A stretch of DNA of 35,063 nucleotides from positions 11,309 to 46,371 of the forward strand of contig NZ_NJPP01000012.1 in assembly GCF_002778015.1 (NCBI RefSeq), written 5' to 3'. This document shows positions 8,162 to 16,005 of the stretch, piece by piece. Position 1 is the first letter of the stretch; every line of letters begins with the position of its first letter. The notes under the pieces are model-generated. The model had not been told where the DNA came from and did no database searches. It worked only from the letters and a program-made list of their open reading frames with translations. The stretch is from Bartonella tribocorum (GTDB taxonomy: Bacteria > Pseudomonadota > Alphaproteobacteria > Rhizobiales > Rhizobiaceae). Made by a program: the position numbers and the translations under genes.

Positions 8162-8341
8162 ATGGCTGTACCTAAACGAAAAACCTCTCCAGCGAAGAGG
8201 GGCATGCGCCGTTCGGCTGATGCTCTGAAGGCGCCGACTTATATCGAGGATAAAAATTCTGGTGAATTGCGTCGCCCTCATCATATTGATTTGAAAACCG
8301 GCATGTATCGTGGTCGGTCCGTTCTCGTGGTTAAGGACTGA
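8162..8341 (+). CDS. rpmF: 50S ribosomal protein L32
   Basis: The 59-residue basic protein starts [20 protein letters not shown], the invariant L32 opening. Its C-terminal half ([17 protein letters not shown]) is the alphaproteobacterial form, which lacks the Cys pairs of zinc-binding L32. ATG 8162 has TGGAG nine bases upstream; an in-frame upstream start at 8141 would add seven residues and is unlikely. It is a structural protein of the large ribosomal subunit near the peptidyl transferase exit region. Two decayed copies of its 3' part follow. Confidence 0.95.
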
Positions 8342-8399
8342 GTGTTTTATCTCTCTCCATATGGTAGTTTATTTTGATTCATTGCTGAATGCACGTTTT

Positions 8400-8745
8400 C
8401 AAGCCGTGCATTTTCGCTTTGAGGTGGGACGGTTGAGGTGTTCTTGCATCGCCCTCATCACATTGATTTGAAAACCGGCATGTATCGTGGTCGGTCCGTT
8501 CTCGTGTTTGGGACTTTAGTGTTTTATCTCTCTCCTTGAGGTAGTTTCTTTGATTCATCGCTGAATACACGTTTCAAGCTGTGCATTTTCGCTTTGAGGT
8601 GGCGGTTGAGGTGTCCTTGCGTCACCCTTATGCCGTTGATCTGAAAGCGGGAATGTAGTGTGGACGTTTGCGTTCTCGTGTTTGGAACTTTAGCGTTTTA
8701 TCTCTCTTTTGCGAGAGAAAGTTTCCTTTGGTTCATCGATGTATG
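8400..8745 (+). repeat. Two decayed tandem copies of the rpmF 3' part
   Basis: The rpmF segment from TCGCCCTCATCATATTG (8272) through the post-stop words TGTTTTATCTCTCTCC reappears at 8449 (nearly identical through GGTCGGTCCGTTCTCGTG) and again, more diverged, at 8622. The periods are about 177 and 173 bases. Each copy also carries the intergenic tail, so whole units duplicated. The copies lack a start, and the second has an internal TAG (TGTAGTGTGG); they are not genes. Confidence 0.85.
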
Positions 8746-9237
8746 CATGGTGTATGTGTTCTGCTTTTCCTTGAATAGAGGATAAAACTTTGCTGTAGAA
8801 CAATGATTCTATTGTGGAAGATAATTTTCTTGTTTTTTTTAAGAGGCAATCGAATTGCTTGTGTGTAGTGTCTTTTATGATGGTTTCACCAAAAGCTTGG
8901 ATATCGATATAATTTCGTTCAGTCATAGGCTATTTTTCTTAAAAATATTCTTAAAGAGCTGTTTTCTAGGGAAGGTAAAAACAAGAATAAAAATAATCAA
9001 TGCTGTCATAAGATGTAAAACTGTATATCCTATCTGTATTGCACTTCATTCGATACTTTAAAGGGGGGTGTATATTTCTTGCTCTATTAGACCGTAAAAT
9101 ATCGTCATTGAGGGTTGTTGACTCAAGACTTTAAGCATGAGGTGTTTTTGTTGACAATTTGTGATGAATAGCCAATGGTTTGCCCATAGAGTTTATCGTG
9201 TAAAGTGCCTTTCTCAGTAAAAGTATTGTGATTTATA
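8746..9237. other. Region without a confident gene
   Basis: A minus-strand ORF (8690-8926, starts MTERNYIDIQAFGETII) overlaps the rpmF tail copy at its end. Its first 50 residues look protein-like but match no family I know; it may be a fragment. The rest is AT-rich without signals I can support. Confidence 0.35.
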
Positions 9238-9420
9238 TCTACACAGCATTGATTTATAAAGATCATTTATTGTCTTGCATCTTAAATGAAAGGCTGTGAT
9301 TTTTTTCATTTGAAGTCTGTTCTACGCTGAATCAATGACACTTATTTTCTTCTTATAAGCGGTGATGGCTTATGGGTAAAAATTGTATAAGAAAAATACC
9401 TATAATAGAGACTCTTCAAT
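9238..9420 (-). repeat. Dispersed intergenic repeat, copy 2 (partial, reverse)
   Basis: It shares with the reverse copy at 21115 the ordered words ATTGATTTATAAAGAT, TTCATTTGAAGTCTGTTC, GCTGAATCAATGACA and ATGGGTAAAAATTGTATA(A)GA, then AATACCTATAATAGAGACTC. The other half of the element is missing. Confidence 0.5.
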
Positions 9421-9959
9421 GGAATGGGTGTTGAAATATTCAGAGCTCAATGGTTGCGGATGCCTTATAAGCAGAAAAAAATGATTGCAAGGACAGAAGG
9501 GAACTTATTCAATCATCTTTTGTGCTTTTTATGATAAAGGTGCATAAAATTTTTTATGGGTATAGTATCACGTTTTCTTTTCATATTTTTGAGATAAGAA
9601 CCGTTTAAATATCACGATCAATTTGATTTTATGCATACGATACAAAGGATGTGGACGAATGCTTGTCTCGAGAAGTAAACACAAAGCCAATTGTGTCATT
9701 GTTTTTTTAACAGAGTGCTTGATTAAAAGATGAAATATCTGTTCTTATTCATTGCTGGTATGGTTGTAACCTTATGACGTTTTTTTGCTTAGAGGGCGTG
9801 TGCTTTTTCTGTTGTTTGTCAATCAGTCTCCAACCCTAATACCGTAGCATGTGTGAGATAAAGGTGGCATATGTGATAAAAAGAGTGAAACGAATAAATG
9901 CTGTTATATTAGCTTTTGTATGCTAACTCGGGGTGGGGTCCTTTGTGTATTTTTGTTTG
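9421..9959. other. Gene-free stretch with a signal-peptide remnant
   Basis: The only coding hint is a 15-codon frame from ATG 9730 (MKYLFLFIAGMVVTL, then TGA), which looks like the head of a signal peptide. A neighbouring frame continues with Ala/Cys/Val-rich codons. It could be the remains of a small secreted protein gene. Nothing else is supported. Confidence 0.3.
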
Positions 9960-10345
9960 TGTTTTAAAGAGATATCTCTCAAAGAGCACCCAATCCTATT
10001 TCACAGTGGCACTCGTGAATGGTATAAACGATAAAGCCCCCATGAAATAATATAGCACCATCATCTTTACGCTTAAGAAGTAACAAGGCCGGCACCTTCA
10101 CATACTTTGCCAGTTCGTGGGTGTTGTGCGGGCCAACCCTTGGCACTTGAGAGCGTTCATGAGAGCTATTTTTAGTCTTTTATTATACAAATTTTACTCA
10201 CATGGCCCACCTGCTTATGACGTGCAAGAAAGTAATTTGATTCAATATAAATAGGTTTAAAGTGAGTGAATCTTACGTTATTCGGGGGTCTAATTTAATA
10301 CAGCGCTAAATTATCATTATAAATCAAAGAGTTGAATTTCTAAAA
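9960..10345 (+). repeat. Dispersed intergenic repeat, copy 3 (near full length)
   Basis: This is the longest plus-oriented copy. Ordered blocks: TAAAGAGATATCTCTCAAAGAGCACCC, CCCATGAAATAATATAGCACCATCATC, CTTCACATACTTTGCCAG, CCCTTGGCACTTGAGAGC, TTTACTCACATGG and CTTACGTTATTCGGGG. The reverse complement of the same series makes up the copy at 21115-21495. It has no ORF of note. Confidence 0.7.
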
Positions 10346-10588
10346 TAGGAGGACAGTCTAATTTGGCAAAAATATAAAGCCGTAAAGGGGCAAACCAACT
10401 TTTATTTTTAATTTAGCTTTACAGCTTTCAAAAGTATTGACGGCAATGTTTTTGAAAGAATGGAGATGACGGTTTGTTTCATGCTTTTTTATTGTTCTTT
10501 TATGGAATCATAACCATCATGTAAAATAACACGTCTCAAACGGAATATAGGAATATAAATATGTTTATGTTGTACATCTACGCGTTTT
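10346..10588. other. Spacer between two repeat copies
   Basis: AT-rich DNA with short Lys-rich frames only. No gene or RNA is supported. Confidence 0.3.
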
Positions 10589-10985
10589 TTAAAAGTTCTT
10601 CTTTTAATGTGCTTTTTAGCCCATTTCGTAATGGGGCTTCGTGAAGAGTATAATGGCCTCATGAAATAATATAAAATTTATTGATCCTCTCTTTAGGATT
10701 TATAAAAGTGCAAGCTATTACCGTCATATATTTTGCTCGTTCTCTCAATGTTTTAACGGCTTTTTTCTCTTAAAACGGTTCATAAAAGGCATATCTTTTT
10801 TATAAAGTTTTACTCACATGAGCGCTATTTGTAACAGGTCAGTGAGCGTTTGTAATTGATGCAACATGGAATAGGCTTGGAGAAGAAGAATCTTACAATA
10901 TTCGGCGTTTTAATTGAATATAAAAAAACGATAGACTATCTTTATCAATCAATATCTTCAATTACATGAGACGTGTAAAAAGTTA
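10589..10985 (+). repeat. Dispersed intergenic repeat, copy 4
   Basis: This copy lies in the same orientation as copy 3, about 630 bases further on and more diverged. It shares AATGTGCTTTTTAGCCCATTTCG, CTCATGAAATAATATAAAA, TATTTTGC, TTTTACTCACATG and the end block CTTACAATATTCGGCG with ATCAATATCTTCAAT. Confidence 0.6.
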
Positions 10986-11187
10986 TTTTAATGGTTTAAT
11001 GTGAGAGAAGCTTCCTGCATTCACACTTATGTTTGAATATAAAATGATGTATTAGGGTTGTTCATCAATGAGCTTTCTATGGCATGAAGTGCGTGAGGAG
11101 AAAGCCGGTGGAATTTGTCGAAAAGTTAGATTGTTTACTGGTGCTTTAAGAAATTTTCTCCTTGAGAGTGCAGAGGTTGATCAAAAA

Positions 11188-11214
11188 ATAAAACCAGCTT
11201 TTTGCTGGTTTTAT
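11188..11214 (-). terminator. Intrinsic terminator of carD (bidirectional hairpin)
   Basis: ATAAAACCAGC and GCTGGTTTTAT form a perfect 11-bp stem with a TTTTT loop, ending about 30 bases past the carD stop. A/T runs on both sides (AAAAAATA before, TTATAAAAAT after) allow termination in both directions. Carrying it on the minus strand fits carD. Confidence 0.85.
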
Positions 11215-11244
11215 AAAAATATCCTGCTGTTATGAAAGTGCGTA

Positions 11245-11829
11245 TTATGCGGCGTAGACAGCTTTGCTGTTTTCAATTGTTTCTTCTCTTTCAGTTTTAA
11301 ATTCACGTTTCGGCTTATTGGAGAGATGCATCTCTATGAGATTGATCGCTTCTGTTTCAGAAAGGCTATTAATAACTGCAAGTTCACGCGCCATTCTTTC
11401 AAGAGCAGCGGTATAGAGTTGACGTTCAGAGTAGGATTGTTCAGGCTGTAGGTTAGAGCGAAAAAGATCACGGACCACTTCAGCGATACAAATAAGATCT
11501 CCTGAGTTGATCTTAGCATCATATTCTTGGGCACGGCGTGACCACATGGTTCGTTTAACGCGTGCTTTTCCGTGTAATACTTTTAAAGCGCGTTCGACGG
11601 AATCACCAGCAGATAATTTACGCATTCCAACGGAAAGGGCTTTTGCAATGGGGACTTTGACATCCATTTTATCTTTCGCAAAATGAATGACAAAAAGTTT
11701 TAATTTATGTCCTGCAACTTCTTGATCTTCAATCGCTATAATTTGTCCTACTCCGTGCGTGGGGTAGACGATATATTCAGAGGTTGCAAATTCTTTAGTC
11801 TTTGAGGGTGCTCCATGTTGGGATGCCAT
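11245..11829 (-). CDS. carD: CarD-family transcriptional regulator
   Basis: This 194-residue protein has an N-terminal CarD/CdnL RNA-polymerase-binding Tudor-like domain (residues about 15-75, with YIVYPTHGVGQI and the LFVIHFAKDKMDVKVP block) and a helical C-terminal domain (about 80-165, including RTMWSRRAQEYDAKINSGD and YSERQLYTAALERMA). That architecture binds the RNA polymerase beta subunit and stabilises open complexes. In the alphaproteobacterial relatives the gene is near rpoH and fdxA, as here. ATG 11829 has AGGGAG upstream. The Lys/Glu-rich C-terminal 25 residues are probably disordered. A strong hairpin terminator follows it. Confidence 0.92.
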   Translation of the reverse strand: MASQHGAPSKTKEFATSEYIVYPTHGVGQIIAIEDQEVAGHKLKLFVIHFAKDKMDVKVPIAKALSVGMRKLSAGDSVERALKVLHGKARVKRTMWSRRAQEYDAKINSGDLICIAEVVRDLFRSNLQPEQSYSERQLYTAALERMARELAVINSLSETEAINLIEMHLSNKPKREFKTEREETIENSKAVYAA

Positions 11830-12131
11830 ATCTTAGTTTACTCCCTTATGATCAACAAATGCATCGGAAAACAGGTTATAAGCCTGAGGGTTAAGTTTTC
11901 TTTCACTCAGTATATTCTATCAATTAAGTGAGCATAAAAGCTGAATACTTTTAAACCAAAAAAAATACATTGCTTTACTAAAAAAGCAAAGAAAAATACT
12001 TAGAAAGATGATCATGTTAGAACAACACTAACATCAAACTTCAAAAGAATCAATCAGTTCGCATGAGGATTTTTTTATTTTTACAAGAGAAGTCTTTCCA
12101 TTGTTGAAAGAAGGGGCTGTAAACTGTACTA
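11830..12131. other. Intergenic region upstream of carD
   Basis: This 302-base, A-rich gap separates fdxA from carD on the same strand. It is long enough to give carD its own promoter. I see no coding sequence and no clean promoter pair. Confidence 0.4.
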
Positions 12132-12479
12132 TTACTCTTCTCTACTTCCTGGATTTTCTGAAAAATACTTTTCTAGTTTGTTTGGAATGCCATCCATTTC
12201 TTTTGCTTGAGGAAGAGGATCTTTTCGGGTTGTAAGATTAGGCCATTTGTTTGCATAATGAAGATTAAGTTCTAACCACTTTTCTAGGCCTGGTTCTATG
12301 TCAGGTATAATAGCTTCTGCTGGGCATTCTGGTACACAAACACCGCAATCAATGCATTCATCAGGATGAATGACCAACATATTTTCGCCTTCATAAAAAC
12401 AATCAACAGGACAAACTTCAACGCAATCCGTATATTTGCAATGAATGCAGTTGTCGGTTACTACGTGAGTCAAGATCAA
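12132..12479 (-). CDS. fdxA: Seven-iron ferredoxin FdxA
   Basis: The 115-residue protein has two clustered Cys motifs. The first, [14 protein letters not shown] (residues 11-24), is typical of 3Fe-4S plus 4Fe-4S ferredoxins. The second, [12 protein letters not shown] (about 42-53), has the usual CxxCxxCxxxCP pattern. A C-terminal extension ([17 protein letters not shown]) matches the FdxA family, which is about 110 residues long. It is a small cytoplasmic electron carrier; its partner is not evident. It lies 15 bases after the helicase-like gene on the same strand, so the two are probably cotranscribed. Confidence 0.93.
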   Translation of the reverse strand: MILTHVVTDNCIHCKYTDCVEVCPVDCFYEGENMLVIHPDECIDCGVCVPECPAEAIIPDIEPGLEKWLELNLHYANKWPNLTTRKDPLPQAKEMDGIPNKLEKYFSENPGSREE

Positions 12480-12494
12480 ACTCCATTCGTTATT

Positions 12495-14111
12495 TTAATG
12501 CTTTTTAGAGGAAAGTGTGTGCGTGTTTTTATGATTGGTGAGTTGATCGCGTAGCGCAGCTAATTTTGCAAAAGGTGAATCAGGGTTAAAACGCTTTTCT
12601 TTTTGAAAAGGTTTATAATTTGCACGCTTGTCTTGGGATTTATGGAACTCTTGGGACTTATGGAGTTCTTGGGATTTATTGAATTTATGAGAATGTTTTG
12701 TTTGTGATGCTGCTTCTTGAGGGGCGTTTCTATTCACATTGCCTCCTTTTTTTACAGCACTCTTCGATTTGTTTTTCCACTTATGTTCAGATTTATCACG
12801 TTTTTTTTGTGTGTGCTGGTGAAGTTGAGGCCTATAATGCCATAATAAAATAACCTTATCTTCTGCTGTAGGGGAAGTGGCTTTGGCAAAATTTCCAACA
12901 GGTTCAGCTGCTGGTAAACGATTGGTGTTATGGGCGTGTTTTTCAATACAAGAAGAGAAAGTATTCAAGGATGAGGTATTTTTTTCTTCTTGTGTTATTT
13001 CTGATGTAGCGATTGTTTGCCATAGGCTGCCAACGCATTCTGCTGCATGAGCCCCTTGTGTTGTCGCTGTGACAGAAGAAGAGCCTTGATGTGCAAGAAG
13101 ATTTTGTTCAAAAATAGTATTGCTTATGCTGTATGATTGGTAGCCAAGCCCTTTGAGGATTTCTTCCATATCGTTTCCATTGGCCCCAAGAATGGACATC
13201 ATGGTGGTGGTTACAAAAAAACTTTTTCCATCATAGGCACCATCGGGTTTGGGATTACTTCCTTGTTTCCAATGAAGGGCGGGGCGAATGAGATTGGCAA
13301 GACGTTCTAAAATGTCAATTCGTACGGCACGTTGTCCTAAGATTTTGTAACCTGCTAATTGATAAAATTGGCGGTTATAGGTAGGGTTAACACTCAAAGA
13401 GGTTCGACCAGCAGATAATGCTGTAAAAATTTCACCCAAACCCGTTTGATCTTGTCCCATATTTTGGAGATTCCACAAAAGAGTAATGGCTTGAACCGGA
13501 GCGGGTTTAAGCATGCCTGCAACATAGATATGAAAAGCGCCAAAACGCACATCTAGACGCCGAAGCACAGCACGTGATTCTTGCGCAAGATTTTTGACAA
13601 GGTCTAAAACTTTGCGGCGGGGTATGACCCCTAAGGAGTTAACCAGTTGTAAGGCAAGGCTGTTGGTTGAATCTGTTAAATTATTAGCATTGCGTAAATC
13701 AAATAGAGGTTTTAAAGCTGTTTCAAAATGAAAGGTTACAAAGCGCTCTAATCGTTTTACAACATTGTCGCGGGATTCTCCCGAAAGTTGTGTGTCTGCT
13801 AAAACAATCAATTTGGGTTTGAAAAAATCTTCCGTGGCAACAAGTTGCCCCACAGGTTGACCAATCCAGCGCACAATGCCATCAGAACTAAGGGTAAAAT
13901 CGCTATTTGCGCAAGCACAAAAACGCGTTGCGCGTTTGGAAAACGCAAGAATCAAATTTTCATTTTCTGTTGAACATTGCTGCTCAGCTGTTTGATCAGT
14001 CTTGTTTTTGTTGGCATAAAAACGAAAACCTTCAAATTTACCCCCTCCGTGTTTTTCAATGAGAATATCATCCTGAAGAATCTCATTCTGTTGAACAATC
14101 TTGCTATCCAT
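12495..14111 (-). CDS. C-terminal half of a rhizobial-type helicase (no motor domain)
   Basis: The 538 residues match the region after the RecA domains in the roughly 1000-residue helicase that sits beside fdxA/carD in rhizobia and Brucella (MgpS-like). Features include GGGKFEGFRFYANK near residue 19, VRFGAFHIYVAGMLKPAPV (about 195-215), RTSLSVNPTYNRQFYQLAGY (about 240) and FVTTTMMSILGANGNDMEEILKGLGYQ (about 300-326). There is no Walker A or DEAD/DEAH motif, and no such sequence lies upstream, so the helicase motor has been lost or moved. Residues about 435-538 are very basic and low-complexity, with three HKSQ[E/D]-type repeats near 480 that could bind RNA. ATG 14111 has AGAAAG upstream. Whether it is functional as a stand-alone domain is unknown. 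Confidence 0.7.
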   Translation of the reverse strand: MDSKIVQQNEILQDDILIEKHGGGKFEGFRFYANKNKTDQTAEQQCSTENENLILAFSKRATRFCACANSDFTLSSDGIVRWIGQPVGQLVATEDFFKPKLIVLADTQLSGESRDNVVKRLERFVTFHFETALKPLFDLRNANNLTDSTNSLALQLVNSLGVIPRRKVLDLVKNLAQESRAVLRRLDVRFGAFHIYVAGMLKPAPVQAITLLWNLQNMGQDQTGLGEIFTALSAGRTSLSVNPTYNRQFYQLAGYKILGQRAVRIDILERLANLIRPALHWKQGSNPKPDGAYDGKSFFVTTTMMSILGANGNDMEEILKGLGYQSYSISNTIFEQNLLAHQGSSSVTATTQGAHAAECVGSLWQTIATSEITQEEKNTSSLNTFSSCIEKHAHNTNRLPAAEPVGNFAKATSPTAEDKVILLWHYRPQLHQHTQKKRDKSEHKWKNKSKSAVKKGGNVNRNAPQEAASQTKHSHKFNKSQELHKSQEFHKSQDKRANYKPFQKEKRFNPDSPFAKLAALRDQLTNHKNTHTLSSKKH

Positions 14112-14698
14112 GATTATTTTCTTTCTCAGTGCGATATTGGTAAAAAGCCTTTTGCGACAACTCCATAATGCTGCTCTTTCTTTAACACGTTTGTTATGCT
14201 TGCTTCAATCATTCTTGTCGTTTTCTGATGTTTCTTTTTGCGGCTTTAAAACTTAGAGGCTTATTTTTTATTCAGTTGGGATATTTTATATTTGTAAATT
14301 ACACTTATTAGTTGTAATGTAAGGCTTATTAGTTGTAATGTAAAGCTGAAGGCATAAATAGATTCTCTAATTTAAAAGGAAACGGAATCGCTCATCAAAA
14401 AAGCAGCATGTATTTTATTTGATCATTTTATTTTTTTTGCTGTTTGGTCATAAAAAGTAAAGAGGAAGTTTTTTCAAACATTTCATAGGTTAAAAGCCGT
14501 ATTGTAGAGGTGTTTTACAGGTGAAATGATGTCTTATGATAAGAAGTTTTATCACGATCATGAAAAAAACAATTGCGATTATAAAATTACACGCTAAAGT
14601 AGCAGGCACAAATTTAACAACTTTTGAGTTCTTTTTGAGAGAGAACAATAATGTCGTTGCCAAATCAAATTTGATAATTTTAATCGCAAGGGGTTATT
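14112..14698. other. Divergent intergenic region between the helicase-like gene and rpoH
   Basis: No gene is seen. A 21-base unit, CTTATTAGTTGTAATGTAA plus two bases, is repeated in tandem at 14304-14345. A possible rpoH promoter is listed separately. The long 5' distance leaves room for an untranslated leader, which is common for regulated rpoH genes. Confidence 0.4.
14573..14600 (+). promoter_or_regulatory. Possible rpoH promoter
   Basis: TTGCGA (14573-14578) and TAAAGT (14595-14600) are 16 bases apart and about 100 bases before ATG 14699. The match to a housekeeping alphaproteobacterial promoter is moderate; this is a guess from spacing. Confidence 0.3.
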
Positions 14699-15610
14699 AT
14701 GGGTAATCTTTCAAATGCTGTTTATAAAAGCAGCAAAAATTATAGCGATGCAGACAAAAGCTTAGGACGTAATATGATGCGTTCTGCTATGAAAGCACCT
14801 TATCTTGAACGACAAAAAGAGCATGATTTGGCTCTGCGGTGGAAAGATAAACGCGATGATGATGCCATGCATCAAATTGCAGCGGCTCATATGCGTTTGG
14901 TGATTGCTATTGCGAACCGCTTTAAACGTTTCAAAATGCCCTTGGGGGATTTGGTACAAGAAGGGTATGTGGGACTGTTGGAAGCCGCTGCACGTTTTGA
15001 ACCTGATCGGGAAGTGCGTTTTTCGACCTATGCAACATGGTGGATCCGCGCTTCTATTCAAGACTATATTTTGCGAAACTGGTCAATCGTTCGAGGAGGA
15101 ACCAGTTCTTCGCAAAAAGCACTTTTCTTTAATCTGCGGCGTTTGCGTGCAAAACTAGTGCAAGATGATAGCGCTTTGTCAAAACAGGATATTTTTCGCA
15201 CAATCGCTGAAAAACTCGGTGTTTCCGTTCGAGATGTTGAAACAATGGATTTTCGTTTTTCCAGCTCTGACAATTCCTTGAGCGTTTCTGTTTCTGAAAA
15301 CAGTGATAATCCCATTGCGAAGATGGATGTTTTGGTCGATGAAAGTCCTCTTCCTGATGTTTTAATTGAGCAAGTGATTGATGGGCAACGGCGTACACAA
15401 TGGCTTTACGATGCGTTGCAAATTCTCAATGAACGGGAGTTGGAGATTATTCGTTTTCGTCGCCTCAATGAAGAGGGCGCTACGCTAGAAGTTTTGGGTG
15501 AAAAGTTAGGAATTTCAAAAGAGCGCGTGCGCCAAATTGAAGCACGGGCTTTGCAGAAATTGCGTTCTGCTCTCCTTACGGTTCATTCAGAAGATGCGTA
15601 CGACATATAA
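14699..15610 (+). CDS. rpoH: RNA polymerase heat-shock sigma factor RpoH
   Basis: The 303-residue protein has sigma-70 regions in order: region 2 (about 55-125, with AAAHMRLVIAIANRF, DLVQEGYVGLLEAAARFEP and FSTYATWWIRASIQDYILRN), the RpoH box QKALFFNLR at 139-147 that marks sigma-32, and region 4 (about 235-298, with LNERELEIIRFRR, EVLGEKLGISKERVRQIEARALQKLR). It directs RNA polymerase to heat-shock promoters. ATG 14699 has AAGGGG eight bases upstream. Length is normal for alphaproteobacterial RpoH. Its last codons and 3' flank are repeated about 230 bases downstream. Confidence 0.96.
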   Translation: MGNLSNAVYKSSKNYSDADKSLGRNMMRSAMKAPYLERQKEHDLALRWKDKRDDDAMHQIAAAHMRLVIAIANRFKRFKMPLGDLVQEGYVGLLEAAARFEPDREVRFSTYATWWIRASIQDYILRNWSIVRGGTSSSQKALFFNLRRLRAKLVQDDSALSKQDIFRTIAEKLGVSVRDVETMDFRFSSSDNSLSVSVSENSDNPIAKMDVLVDESPLPDVLIEQVIDGQRRTQWLYDALQILNERELEIIRFRRLNEEGATLEVLGEKLGISKERVRQIEARALQKLRSALLTVHSEDAYDI

Positions 15611-15656
15611 GCCGTGAAAAGCTTTTTAGGGGATATAGGTACGGGGGTGTGGTAGA

Positions 15657-15698
15657 GCATGATGAGGCTGGTTTGAGGGTTTTCCAGCTTTATCATGC
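15657..15698 (+). terminator. Hairpin after rpoH
   Basis: GCATGATGAGGCTGG (15657-15671) pairs with CCAGCTTTATCATGC (15684-15698) as a 15-bp stem with two G-U pairs and a 12-base loop, about 45 bases past the stop. No T-run follows, so termination may be factor-assisted, or the structure may protect the 3' end. Confidence 0.55.
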
Positions 15699-15699
15699 G

Positions 15700-15935
15700 A
15701 TACGCTTCCTTAGGGGTGGTTTGAGTCGTATTCTATGAGTAGAAGAAGATTGGAGGGCGAGGTTTATTTGAGGAAGGTTTGTGCAGAAATTGCGTTCTCT
15801 TCTCCTTACGGTTCATTTTAGAAGATCTTCTCGACATATAAGCCGTGAAAAGCTTTTTAGGGGATATAGGTACGGGGGTGTGGTAGAGCATGATGAAGCT
15901 GGTTTGAGGGTTTTCCAGCTTTATCATGCTAATAT
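15700..15935 (+). repeat. Decayed tandem copy of the rpoH 3' end and its hairpin
   Basis: From GCAGAAATTGCGTTCT (15783, matching 15553 inside rpoH) to TTTATCATGC (15929), the DNA is a near-identical copy of the rpoH tail plus 3' flank, shifted by 230 bases. It includes the flank block from GCCGTGAAAAGC to GGTACGGGGGTGTGG and a second hairpin (15888-15902 with 15915-15929). A weaker match to earlier rpoH codons may start near 15700. It has no ribosome site and does not code for anything useful. Confidence 0.85.
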
Positions 15936-16005
15936 GCCAATATGCTTGGGGGAGCGTGATTAAAGACAGAAAAGAATCAAGACTATCGCAGAGGAAAAAG
16001 GGGAT

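Noticed and set aside
8272-8745. CRISPR-like spacing of the rpmF tail repeats
   Set aside because: The units are about 175 bases, diverged, and contain L32 codons; there is no short constant repeat with unique spacers.
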